Shown here: positions 9,456-18,551 of the stretch, piece after piece
How the letters are laid out: each line of letters begins with the position of its first letter
Position numbering within the stretch: the first letter of the stretch is position 1
From: Emiliania huxleyi CCMP1516
Taxonomy: Eukaryota; Haptophyta; Isochrysidales; Noelaerhabdaceae
Length of the DNA stretch: 64,000 bases
Reading direction: 5' to 3'
NCBI RefSeq assembly: GCF_000372725.1
Contig: NW_005201851.1
Location: 415,390-479,389, forward strand
Translations under genes and position numbers: made by a program
The notes under the pieces: model-generated
What the model saw: the letters and a program-made list of their open reading frames with translations, nothing else
What the model was told of the DNA's origin: nothing
Database searches by the model: none

Positions 9456-10971
9456 TCACGACCCGTCGCGCGGGTCGCGCAACGTCGTCTCGGTCAGCGC
9501 AACCCGCGAGAAACTTGCCGTGCACGCCTGCCCTGTCGGGCACTGCGCCAGGAATCCGACCGACAGCGGCGCGCTCGGCTCGCGCAGGCAAAAGATCCGG
9601 GTGAGCGTCCATGCCTCTCCTCCGTCGTGCGCGTAGTGGAAGGCGAGGGCGGCGCCGAGCTTGGAAATGCGCAGGCGCACCGCCCCGCCCTCGACCGCCG
9701 CGCCGTTCGCGTCGTCCGAGATGCCGCGCGTGACGACGGAGACGACGAGGGGCTTGCCCTCCGGAGAGAGCTCGTAGCAGCACTTGCACCAGTCGCCTGG
9801 CCCCTGGTGAACGAAGAGGGTGCCTGCGGGAAGCTTCCGAGAAGGTTCAGGGAAGGGCCCCGGGTCGGACTGCCCCAGCTGCAGCAGGGCGAGTTCCCGC
9901 GTCGAAGAGAGACTTGTGTACCACCTCCACGCGCGCCGACAGCTGCCAGTCGCCGGGCGGCGGCGAGAAGACGAGGCACGGCGCGTTTGCAAGGCCGGAA
10001 GGCATTCCTTCGCCGGGCGGAGGGTTGAACCAGTCCGTCCTCGCGCCCGCCGTCATCGTCAGCACGCCCTCCTCGACCGACGCGGCGCCCTCCACGCCGC
10101 CAAGCCAGCGCAGCGCCGGAAGGCCGGAGAGGGAGAGCCCAGCGCCGGCGGGCGCCGCCGAGTCCGAGCCCTCAGGCTCAGCCTCGCGCGGCCGTTTGCG
10201 CGCGCCGTCGGCACCACCCTCTGCGCACGAGCGGGCGAGCGCCTCGTGCTCGGCGATGCCCTGGCCGTATGCGGCCGCGTCCTGTAAGAGAGAGAGGGAG
10301 AGGTGAGTCGCATGGTTGCTTGTGGCAGGCGGCGGCGGCGGCGACAAAAGCAGGGTGGCCCATGGATAGCAGTTCCACACATCCTCCACGTTCTCGCCCG
10401 CGATGTACGTCACGTCGTCGGGCAGCGAGCCCGTCTTTGGCTTGGCCTTGTTGTGCACCTGCCGTGCCAGCAAGGCACGTGTGGAGGTGTGCGAAGGGAA
10501 GTCGGGCGTGACATTCCGACGCCACCACATAGACGCCCACCGCTGCAGGCGCTTGAGCTCCTCGACGGCAAACTGGAGCGTCGCACGCGTGTCGTCGACC
10601 TACTTCAAAATCAAGAATAAATGCGCGGCGCTCGGAGGCAGGCGCGCCAGCGGAACACCTCATCAATGATGAGGACTCGGCGGCCACGGACCAGCGAGCC
10701 AAACGTGCCGGGCGCCTCGTCGAACCACTGCTTGCAAATCACGGAGGAGTTCGCCGTCTTTGTGGCGTCGTCGTACAGCTCGAGAGAGATGGCGAGGATC
10801 GGCTTTTGTACCTCGGTCCGTAGCATCCGCGCCGGTATGAAGCCGCCGCCACCGATCGCAACGGACGTCGGGCGCAAACGCCTGAACCTCGGGCACCGAA
10901 CCGCTCACGGTGGCGGCGATCTGACTGTAGGAGAAGTAGCGCTTGCCATCGGGCGCGAGGAAATTGCTCAT
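9456..10971 (-). CDS. Purine phosphoribosyltransferase fused to DUF1349 domain
   Basis: Translation from ATG 10971 gives MSNFLAPDGKRYFSYSQI, then VAIGGGGFIPARMLR, PILAISLELYDD, QWFDE and VLIIDEVDDTRATLQFAVEE. These are the marks of the yeast Hpt1/Xpt1-type hypoxanthine/xanthine phosphoribosyltransferases, with IIDEVDDTR as the PRPP loop. The domain ends VWNCYPW. A GC-AG intron (about 10290-10372) joins it in frame to AAAYGQGIAEHEALARS, and then to a concanavalin-like DUF1349 domain: WFNPP, VEVVHKSLFDAG, WCKCCYELS, VVTRGISDDANGA, YAHDGGEAWTL, VGFLAQCP. An intron in the PRT part (about 10603-10657) is GT-AG. A 73-nt intron lies at 9824-9896. Oddity: near 10880 the frame slips by one base between FAPDV and VAIGGGG, which could be an assembly error, a tiny unusual intron or an inactivating change. 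The DUF1349 role next to nucleotide salvage is unknown. Confidence 0.7.
9824..9896 (-). other. 73-nt intron with 11-bp core, non-GT donor
   Basis: Needed to join FDAG to TLFVHQGP in the DUF1349 domain. The acceptor is CCCGCAG. The only donor that keeps the frame begins GA, so splicing may be GA-AG. The core (CCCTTCCCTGA, ACCTTCTCGGA, AGCTTCCCGCA) is three 11-bp units closely related to the cores of TPP2 and PhyH introns. Confidence 0.5.
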
Positions 10972-11049
10972 CGCGACGTTGCACAGCCGGCACAAGCCGG
11001 AGGGTTACTCGAGTAGGGTCCTTGTGGACCGGGGTAGTCGTATTGTCTT

Positions 11050-11649
11050 TTATCGCTTCGGGTCGCTATCGCAAACCCTGTCAGCAGAGTCTCCTACGGG
11101 AATGTACGTAAGAGCTACATACACTGAGAGAGAGCAGTTGCAAAGATCAACCGCCTTGCGCGCAAGGCTCAACGCTCGGGCGTTGACCGCAGTGGGAGCG
11201 GGGCGGGGCTGCAGCAGCTTGGCGGCGTCGGCACGGCCGCACTCTGAGCGAGCGTAGGCGATGGCCGCCTCTTCGGCGGTGTCGAAGTAGCCGAGGTGGA
11301 CACGCTTGCCGCCATCCCGCACATGCACCTGAAACTTCATATTGCGGCGGTCGAAGTTCACGTTCTTGTAGCCAGTCGTGCTGTTCTTGAGGGTGGCCGG
11401 GATCAACACGAGGCGCTCTGACGACGCGGTCCGTAGCGGGGCCATCATGCAGCCGGAGCACGTAGATTTTCGCGAGTTTGACAATTGGGATTCGATTTGG
11501 ATTATCACAAGGCAGCGTGGGCACCTAAAATCATTGGCCAGGCAATCGTCTCGCGGGCGTTTTGGCGAGTGCAGAAACATAATGCATATACGTAGTACGT
11601 CAGCGCCTCCAGGCTGTGGCGCCAGGAAGGGGTGCGTATGCGGATACAT
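11050..11649 (-). CDS. Single AP2-domain protein
   Basis: One open exon of 199 residues. A putative zinc ribbon (CPRC, then CSGC) precedes an AP2 domain: TGYKNVNFDRRNMKFQVHV, then VHLGYFDTAEEAAIAYARS. The three-strand sheet followed by the A-A-I/V-A-Y-A helix is diagnostic. The region after about residue 160 does not look like conserved protein and the last part may be intron. AP2 proteins of protists and plants bind DNA as transcription factors, and some algal copies derive from mobile endonucleases. With one short domain either origin is possible. An ATG at 11649 and another at about 11580 are both usable. Confidence 0.6.
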   Translation of the reverse strand: MYPHTHPFLAPQPGGADVLRICIMFLHSPKRPRDDCLANDFRCPRCLVIIQIESQLSNSRKSTCSGCMMAPLRTASSERLVLIPATLKNSTTGYKNVNFDRRNMKFQVHVRDGGKRVHLGYFDTAEEAAIAYARSECGRADAAKLLQPRPAPTAVNARALSLARKAVDLCNCSLSVYVALTYIPVGDSADRVCDSDPKR

Positions 11650-12631
11650 GATACGTCATGCGTAACGCGGTCGTCGATGGGCCTGAATTGATAAAATTAC
11701 GCTGAGAAAATTTCTGAAACGGCGTGCAGCAGAGTCACCGACGAGTCGGTCCGCGTGACTCCTCGTGTCCCGTACCGTTCTCACACATCCATAAACTCAC
11801 TTTGGCCTCACTGAAGCCTCAATCCTGAATCCTCAGTTTAGATTAGGACGGCCTAGCCAACTCTTGTCTCTTGGTGGTCCACGTCACCTCATCGAGGTAC
11901 TGGGCCCGCGTCAGCTCCCCGGCCATGCATGGCAACACAAAACAACATCTCTCTCTCTGCATGGCGCGATGCGTCTGTTCGGCGAGCACACCGCGGCCTG
12001 ACGACAGGTCGTCCATCGAGACCTTTTTTCGAGGGCAATCATGCCCTCGTTGCGTTAGTGTGGAAGCAGCAGCCACCAAGTGGGATGAAGGCCGCCCAGC
12101 AAGGCGCCGCTCGACAAGGCTGTACCACCTTCGTACGATGCATTCTTTTTTCCCGTCGCCCGTCTTTGCGTCCTCCGCCCGTACAAAAGCAACAAGGGAG
12201 ACGAGGGTGGGTCACAAAACAGCGCGCCACAAGGCGCTCAGAGCGGAGAGTTGGACAGCGACACACAATGTCTTCTCCGCCCACCGCCGTTCTCAAGCTG
12301 CGCCGCCTCGCGCGCAAACAAAGTCGCGCGCGGCAGCGTTGACCGCACGGCCTACTCGCCCAAGTACTCGCTCTCTTTTATGTCCCACCATGCAGAGCCC
12401 ATCTCTCTCTCTGTTGTGCGAGGCGTGAACCGCGCCATTCGCTCTCACCTGGCAACCCTGTCTGCACGTCTCGCGCGCGCGTGACAGGGCGACGACCATC
12501 GAGAGACAGCTCACACTCGATGCGTCTGATCGTTTCCGGCTTGCACAATTTGGGGGGTGCCCGAGCATGATGTTGCGGAAGGGTAACCACCGTCGGGAGA
12601 GTTGTCCGAAGTTCGCCGACGGAGGTAAAGG
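11650..12631. other. Intergenic stretch, no gene recognised
   Basis: Open frames on both strands lack domains and have no convincing codon pattern. I see no repeat structure beyond short T/C runs. Confidence 0.5.
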
Positions 12632-13593
12632 GTGACGGCCTTCGGCTCAGCGCCCTCGTTCAAGCGCACCACCAAGCTTATGGTTGAAGGGCTCGGCGAG
12701 GTCCGCCTCGTGTGCGAGCGTGAGTCGTCCGAGTCGCTAAAGCTCTATGTCGAGGCGGACGCGAACGCATGGGAGAACCTCGCCGTCGTTTCGTCCGGCT
12801 TCGAGGTGTCCATCATGGCCCCGTCCGGCTGCGATCCCTACAAGCACGCCTTCCTGACATTCGGCGCAGGTGGGCACCCGCCGTGGGACGGCCGCCAGTT
12901 CAACGGCGAGCGCCCCGGCGGATACGGTGTGCCCCATCTGGACGTGCACTTCTTCGTCGTCACGCCCGCGGAGCGCGAGGCCCTCACCGGCACCTGCAAG
13001 GTCTTCGACCCCGGCCCCGCCGACTCGAAGGGGCAGCTTCTTCAGTGCAACGAGACGGCGCCCGAGACTAGTGCCTTCATGAAGCTCCCGCCCGCCGAGT
13101 ACATTACGGGCTTCTCGCACGATGGCGCCTTTGGCGGCCATTCGATCGATTCCACGGCCTTCACCTTGTGCCCGACGACGACCTGGCGCCCGGCGGGCCC
13201 GCGCATTGCGTGAGCACCGGCCCGCACAGCGGCGGTCCAGCCGGGTGGCTCGATTGCCACGAGCAGTTTTTGGGCTCTGTGACGCCAAATCCGACGGAGG
13301 GCTCCTTCGTCGACAAGGACTGCACTTGCGGCTACTGGGCCGATCAGATCTCTGCCATCGTCAACGTCTACGATGGGCAGGTGCTCGGCAACGAGGCGAT
13401 GCCGACCCTCGCCCTCGCAGGCCTCCTGCGCAACGGCGAAGTGCCCAACCCCTTCTACAAGCCGTACCCGCAGGCCGACAAGTACCAGACCGCCGGCCAC
13501 CGACCGGTGAGTGTGATGGCCGCTCTCGACCCAAGCACGGTCACTTTCATGACTGGCCTTGCGCTCCACCCGGAGTACATGGAGGCCAACTGA
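12632..13593 (+). CDS. DUF5602/TTHB210-like protein, frame slip inside
   Basis: Two overlapping frames read as one protein. The first gives FKRTTKLMVEGLGEVRL, HPPWDGRQFNG and the motif PHLDVHFFVVTPAER, then AEYITGFSHDGAFGGHSID. The second frame (from about 13168) gives CDCHEQF-like text, ADQISAIVNVYDGQVLGNEA and TVTFMTGLALHPEYMEAN before the TGA. The PHxDxHF signature, followed by a G-x-H-x-x-D segment and a YDGxxxxxEAM strand, resembles bacterial DUF5602 (TTHB210-like) proteins of unknown function. The change of frame at about 13166 (AFTL to VPDDDL) needs one base more or less, or a very short unusual intron. The first frame opens at a GTG (12632), and the first ATG is about 12679, so an upstream exon may exist. 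The function is unknown. Confidence 0.55.
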
Positions 13594-14640
13594 GCGCGAG
13601 CCGCAGGCCGCGCGACTTGCCGCGCGGACGACGCCCGCCGCGGGCTCCCCTGCGCGCGTCTCCTGCCTGGTGAGACAGTCGGTGAGACCAAGGGAAAAGA
13701 ATGGCCAGCGCTGCCGTATTTGCCATTGCACTTAGCTCTTAGGAGGAGGTGCATGACTGGGGCTGGATCCAACATGCTTGATGCTACGAGCACACGCGTA
13801 TGTAAAGCTGCTTGCGGTGACTACATGGATCATTGCCATTTGGCCGTTTCTGTCATCGACATCGTGGTCTGGATCCTTCATCCTTTGGTTCAACATTGGT
13901 TTTGAAATTTCAAGACCGACCCTCACCTCTACTCTATTACAGCTGGTGGTCACGGGCACAGCATGAGTTGTGCGGTCGGAGGTGGTGCTTGCGGTGGAGC
14001 ATTCAACTGTGCTGGTCCTCCTCTCGGGAATCGGTTCTGTGCCTTCGATCTGTGCCTGTGCTCAGTCGGGAGATCTTGCTCTGGAGGGCTGCATATCTAG
14101 CCTCACTGGGAGCCTGCCTTTGGGTCGTGAGGGCAGGGGCCAGGCATCTCCTGTGCGCTGTGGTGCATTCTTGGCAGCCAAGGAGCAAAGCACGCGGCCC
14201 TGGCTAGCTGTGGTGTGGCCGGGAAGCCGTGCTAAAGTTGCGTGCCCTCCTAAAGATGCGGGACCCACAAGTGCTCCACACTAAATGTACTGCAGCTGCC
14301 CGCACCTAAAGTGAACTAAATGTGGCGCTAAAACACACTAAATATGTGCTAAATATGTGCTAAATACGTGCTAAATATGTGCTAAATATGTGCTAAGTAT
14401 GTACTAAATTTGTGCTCTAAAGATATATACGCACTCGAACACACACTAAAAATAGCGCACTATCCACTAAACTATCACTAAATCTAAAATTCATTTACAC
14501 GCACTAAAAATTAAGACCCCCAGAGGCGCCCTCCTCATAGCGGGGAGAGCATCAGCGATCACAGGGTGGGGGCGGAGCGAGACGGGCTGACGGGGCTCGG
14601 GGGAGACGAGGGAACTCGCTACTCCTCGGAAATCAAGTGA
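13594..14640. other. Intergenic, AT-richer stretch
   Basis: No gene recognised. GC content falls clearly below the neighbours after 14280, where an 11-bp repeat begins. Confidence 0.5.
14338..14415. repeat. 11-bp minisatellite CTAAATATGTG
   Basis: About seven head-to-tail copies of CTAAATATGTG with small changes. It is the AT-rich counterpart of the 11-bp arrays found inside introns in this window, but it lies outside any gene I can see. Confidence 0.85.
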
Positions 14641-14979
14641 ATTCCGTTCATATATACACAACACGCCTCTCTCTCCGTGTCAGTATCACGGCCGACCCAC
14701 AAAACTCTCGTAGACGTGCGCTGCGTGCGCGCGCGCGGAGACAAGGGACACGCGGACAGACGGAGCGCCGCAATACCAATACTAACGAATCCCTCACAGG
14801 TCACAGACGACAAACCAGAGGTCACGATACGCCCTTGCACAGTCCACAGGAGAGCGTCCCCCTTCCCCGAAGAGCGAGCCCTCTGCGGGCATTGTCCGCG
14901 CCCCGCACGCCGCCGCCTCGAGAGGCGAGGCGGCGAGGCGCACGCGCGAGGGGAGGGGGGGGGGGTGCGAGCCAGCCAC

Positions 14980-17836
14980 TCACTCGAAGGTGACGGCGAG
15001 ACGCATGCCGAAGTAGGCGGTGGCGACGTAGTAGGCGAGGTACGCGAGGAGGGCGACGGCGACGGCCGGCGAGCGGTGCACGTTGACGGCCTTGTCGAAG
15101 GTCCACATCCCAAAGAGCTTGACGAGGAACTGCCTACGCGGCGAGGGGCTCCGAGCCGGTGATCAGGCCGCGAGCGAGAGCGAAGCGGAGCGGAAGGGGG
15201 GGGGGGGGGGGCTGCTTGTGCGGCGCGTAGGGCGGGAAGCGCGCGGCGAGCAGCGGCTTGAGGACCGTGTACTCGTCGACGGCGGGCGAGCGCGAGAGGA
15301 CGGCCTAGACGGGGAGGCTCAAGAGACTTGCTGGCGGGGGCCCGCAGAGAGGCGGGGGCGAGAGGCGAGAGGACGCGGCCTTCTCGTGCGTAAAGGCGAG
15401 GAAGGAGCGGTGCGCGTGGTACGAGCCCATCCCCGACGCGCCTGGCCTCGGGCGAGCTCGGGTCAGCTCGGGTGTGTCTCGGCCGATCTCGGCGTCTCTC
15501 GAGCCCATCCCGGACGCGCCGACGCCGCCGAAGGGAAGGTCGTGGTTGGCGATGTGCATGACGCAGTCGTTGATGCAGAGCCCGCCAGAGGTGGTGCGCC
15601 TGGGGGAGGGAGGGGGGGTGGCGGTCGCGCGAGCCCGTGGCAAAGACTCGCCGCTTGACGTCCCCCGGCGGCACATCTCGGGCTCATCTCGGGCTCATCT
15701 CGGGCTCATCTCGGGCTCATCTCGGGCTCATCTCGGGCGCGCCGCTTGACATCCTCCACCACCGCCGAGTCGGTCGCGAAGCAGTAGAGCGCGAGCGGCT
15801 TGCCCGTGGGGAGCGCCTTGACGAAGCTGACAACCGCCTCGAGGTCCGAGTAGCGGCAGACGGGCAGGATCGGCCCGAAGAGCTCGTCCTGCATCGCCTC
15901 GCAGCTGGAAAAGGCGCGCCAGTCGCCGCCGTAGTCGAGGACCGTCGGCTCGATGTAGCGCTCCGCCGCGTCGGTCCGCCCGCCAGAGTAGACGACGCTG
16001 GGGGGCGCGCCGCGCACGATCGCCTCGAGGCGCTTGAAGGCGCGCTCGTTGACGCAGCGGCCGAACCACTCGCTCTTTTGCGGGTCTGCGCCGTAGAACT
16101 CCTTGATGGTCGCCTGGAGGGGGAGGGAGGAGGGTGTGTGTGTCCGTGTGAAGCGTCTGTGAAGCGTCTGCGGAGTGTCTATGGTGTGTCTGCGGAGTGT
16201 CTATGGTGTGTCTGTGGAGTGTCTGCGGAGTGTCTGTGGTGTGTGTCTGTGGGGCGTCTGCGGAGTGTCTATGGTGTGTCTGTAGAGTTGTGTCTGTGGG
16301 GGTGTCGCCTTGAGCAGCTTGAGGAAGGGCTCGGCCACCGCCTCGTGCACCAGCAGAAAGTCGGGCCGGATGCAGGTCTGGCCGCCTAGAGGGAAGGGAC
16401 GCGCCTTCTCTGCGACTCACCGCGCGTGGGAGACCGCCGGACGACGCCCTCCGCCCGCCGTTGATGAAGGTGCCCCAGACCTGAGCAGCAGGGGAGGGGC
16501 GGCGGGGTGGGAGGGTGGGGCGCTCGCGGCATCGTGTGTTCGTGTGCTCGGCAGGGGCGGGAGTGAGGCGGCGGAGCAGAAGTGTGGCCACGTGTCTCCT
16601 CGAGCGCCCTCTCTCTCGTTGACAGGGAGGCGCACCCTTCTCCCGCGCTAGTCTGGATGCAGATGCCGGTAGGCGCCACTCTCCGCGCGGGCGCGGGTTC
16701 GGACTCACGCAGGTACAGGTGGGGGTGCATCTACCGCGCGGACGAGGCGGCGGGCGGCGTGGCCGAGGTCGGCCGAGCGGTCGACGATGGCGGGGGACTT
16801 GCCGCCCAGCTCGAGCAGGCAGGGGGTGAAGTGCTTGGCGGCCGCCTGGTGGTGATCTGGTGGTGATGCTGGTGGTGCTGGCGTACTTGCTTCAGAAGGA
16901 GTGACACACGGCTCGAGGGGTCACTCCTTCTGAAGCGAGGGGGGGGGGGGGGGCGAAAGAGGGGGGAGGGGAGGAGGGGAGAGGAGGGGAGGAGGGCGGG
17001 GCGGTGGTGCGAAGGGAGGTGCGAGCGGAGGTGCAGACGCAGGGGCGATCGGGCTGGCGCCTGCAGGATCTTCCCCACGAGGTGTCTAGGAGGTGTCTAG
17101 GAAGTGTCTAGGAAGGCGCCTGCAGGATGATCTTCCCCACGAAGCCCGAGCCCGTGAAGAAGATTTTGTCAAACCGCTGGTCGAGAAGCGCCGTCGTCAC
17201 CTCGCGGTCTCCCTCGGCGACGACGATGGCGGCGGGGTCGAGGTACTGCTGAACGAGCCGCGAGATGACGTGCGAGGTGGCCGGCGCGTACGAGCCCGGC
17301 TTGAGCAGCGCGCAGTTGCCGCCCGCGATTGCGCCGACCAGAGGCGCAAAGCACATCTGGACCGGGTAGTTCCACGGCCCCATGATGAGGACGACGCCGA
17401 GCGGGTCGTGGACGGTGTACGAGCGCGCGGCGGTGTTGAGCGCGGCGGTGTCCGTGTAGTGCCGCGCCATCCACTCGCCCAGGTGGGAGAGCGCCGTCTC
17501 GATCTCCTTTTCGACGAGGCCCATCTCGGTCGAGTACGCCTCAAACGCCGACTTGTGCAGGTCCTCGTACATGGCGTCGCAGAGCTCCTGGTTGCCCTCT
17601 CTGAGGAGCCGCCGCAGTGCGTGCAGCTGGCCCACGCGCCACTCCTTTGAGAAGGTGTGCTCCGACGCAAACGTCCGGCGGAGCGCCTCCATCGCCGGCA
17701 CAATGTCGGCCGCGCCGAGCGAGCCAGAGTGAGGCTTTCCGAAGGCGGACTTCTTGCCCCACTTCTCGTAGCGGTCGATGTTGGACTTGGGGTCGCTCCC
17801 CTCGACGGGGAAGGCCTCGCTGCGGGTGGTCGGCAT
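14980..17836 (-). CDS. Fatty-aldehyde-type (class 3) aldehyde dehydrogenase, membrane anchored
   Basis: Exon 1 runs from ATG 17836 to about 17120 and contains [22 protein letters not shown] and [14 protein letters not shown]. Later exons give [13 protein letters not shown] (catalytic Glu), VWGTFINGG with QTCIRPDF (catalytic Cys), SWF-type [58 protein letters not shown] and [16 protein letters not shown]. The last exon reads [17 protein letters not shown], then a hydrophobic helix [20 protein letters not shown], and ends before TGA at 14980-14982. Known class-3 ALDHs of this form oxidise fatty aldehydes on the ER membrane, held by the C-terminal helix. At least six introns are present, several filled with 11-bp repeats. 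Those I could place are GC-AG (donors near 17119, 15760 and 15519). All catalytic motifs are intact. Confidence 0.88.
15442..15519 (-). other. 78-nt GC-AG intron with exon-copy start (ALDH)
   Basis: The intron begins GCGCGTCCGGGATGGGCTCG. The downstream exon begins GCGCGTCGGGGATGGGCTCG, so 19 of 20 bases match. Splicing restores [14 protein letters not shown]. The core is CCGAGATCGG and CCGAGCT-type units with about 11-bp spacing. Confidence 0.75.
15677..15739. repeat. 11-bp array CATCTCGGGCT inside an ALDH intron
   Basis: Six near-perfect CATCTCGGGCT units. The surrounding intron (about 15602-15760, GC-AG) carries an inner copy of the upstream exon end: GACGTCAAGCGGCG in the intron versus GATGTCAAGCGGCG in the exon. 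Confidence 0.85.
16139..16305. repeat. 11-bp array AGTGTCTATGG/TGTGTCTGCGG inside an ALDH intron
   Basis: About fourteen degenerate 11-bp units lie between the exon ending in LKLLK and the exon starting [11 protein letters not shown]. Confidence 0.85.
17078..17124. repeat. TGTCTAGGAAG units flanked by an exon copy (ALDH intron)
   Basis: Three 11-bp TGTCTAGGAAG/GTGTCTAGGAG units. On the minus strand they follow the exon end GTGGGGAAGATCATCCTGCAG and are followed by GTGGGGAAGATCCTGCAG, an inner copy lacking only ATC. The same 11-bp unit forms the core of the TPP2 intron at 54039-54102. Confidence 0.8.
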
Positions 17837-18551
17837 CCTGAGCCCTGGTTGATGAGAGGAGACTTGTCCGTGGAGGAGCAGCTAACTAAACCCGATTTCT
17901 TTTACTTTTCCACGAGCGAAAGAACAAACAACTCATGCGGCAGAGAGGCAACGCACGAAAAGAATTCCCGGTTTGAAGATTTGTTTTATCGTTTTTCACT
18001 GCGCCCTCTGTTGTGTGTTGAGCACTTGAGCACTGGATAGGGTCGATTCCGCGTGGTACGGGACCCCTCCCTCGTGCCTCGATCGTCTCGCCCTCCCTCG
18101 CCCTCTGTTCATTTGCGAGAGATTCTCCCGCTTTCTGTTCATTTGCGAGAGATTCTCCCGCCATTCTCTCGCTCGCCATTCTTCCTCCGTTCAGATGTAA
18201 TTCGCCCGCTTTTCAAATACATTTTGTGGCGCTTTCAAGAGATTTTTACCGCAAATTTAGTGCTCTTCATGGCAGTTTAAGGCAAGCGTGCCTTATCCTG
18301 GGACCTGGCTGGGTCCGGCCGGCGTGGTCGGGAGCCCTCGACTCCTCGGCGAGCTCTTTCCTGCCTCAATGACATTGCAACAATGAGTGCGAATCAGTGG
18401 ACAGTGCGTCTTACTTAGTCCTTACTTAGCTGTCGAGAGCACGTCTTGCTACTAACTATGCACGACAACAAAACTCCCTCGCGCGCTTAACGGGGTGAAT
18501 TCTTCTTCCGCGTTTCGTGGCCATACCCACAGGGCCCCCCAGCACATCGCC
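17837..18551. other. Divergent intergenic region with 29-bp tandem duplication
   Basis: Positions 18107-18165 hold two copies of a 29-bp unit (CTGTTCATTTGCGAGAGATT core). The rest is AT-richer and should contain promoters of the ALDH gene (minus) and the glycosyltransferase-like gene (plus). The string ACAACAAAACTCCCTCGC near 18465-18482 recurs near 45776. Confidence 0.55.
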
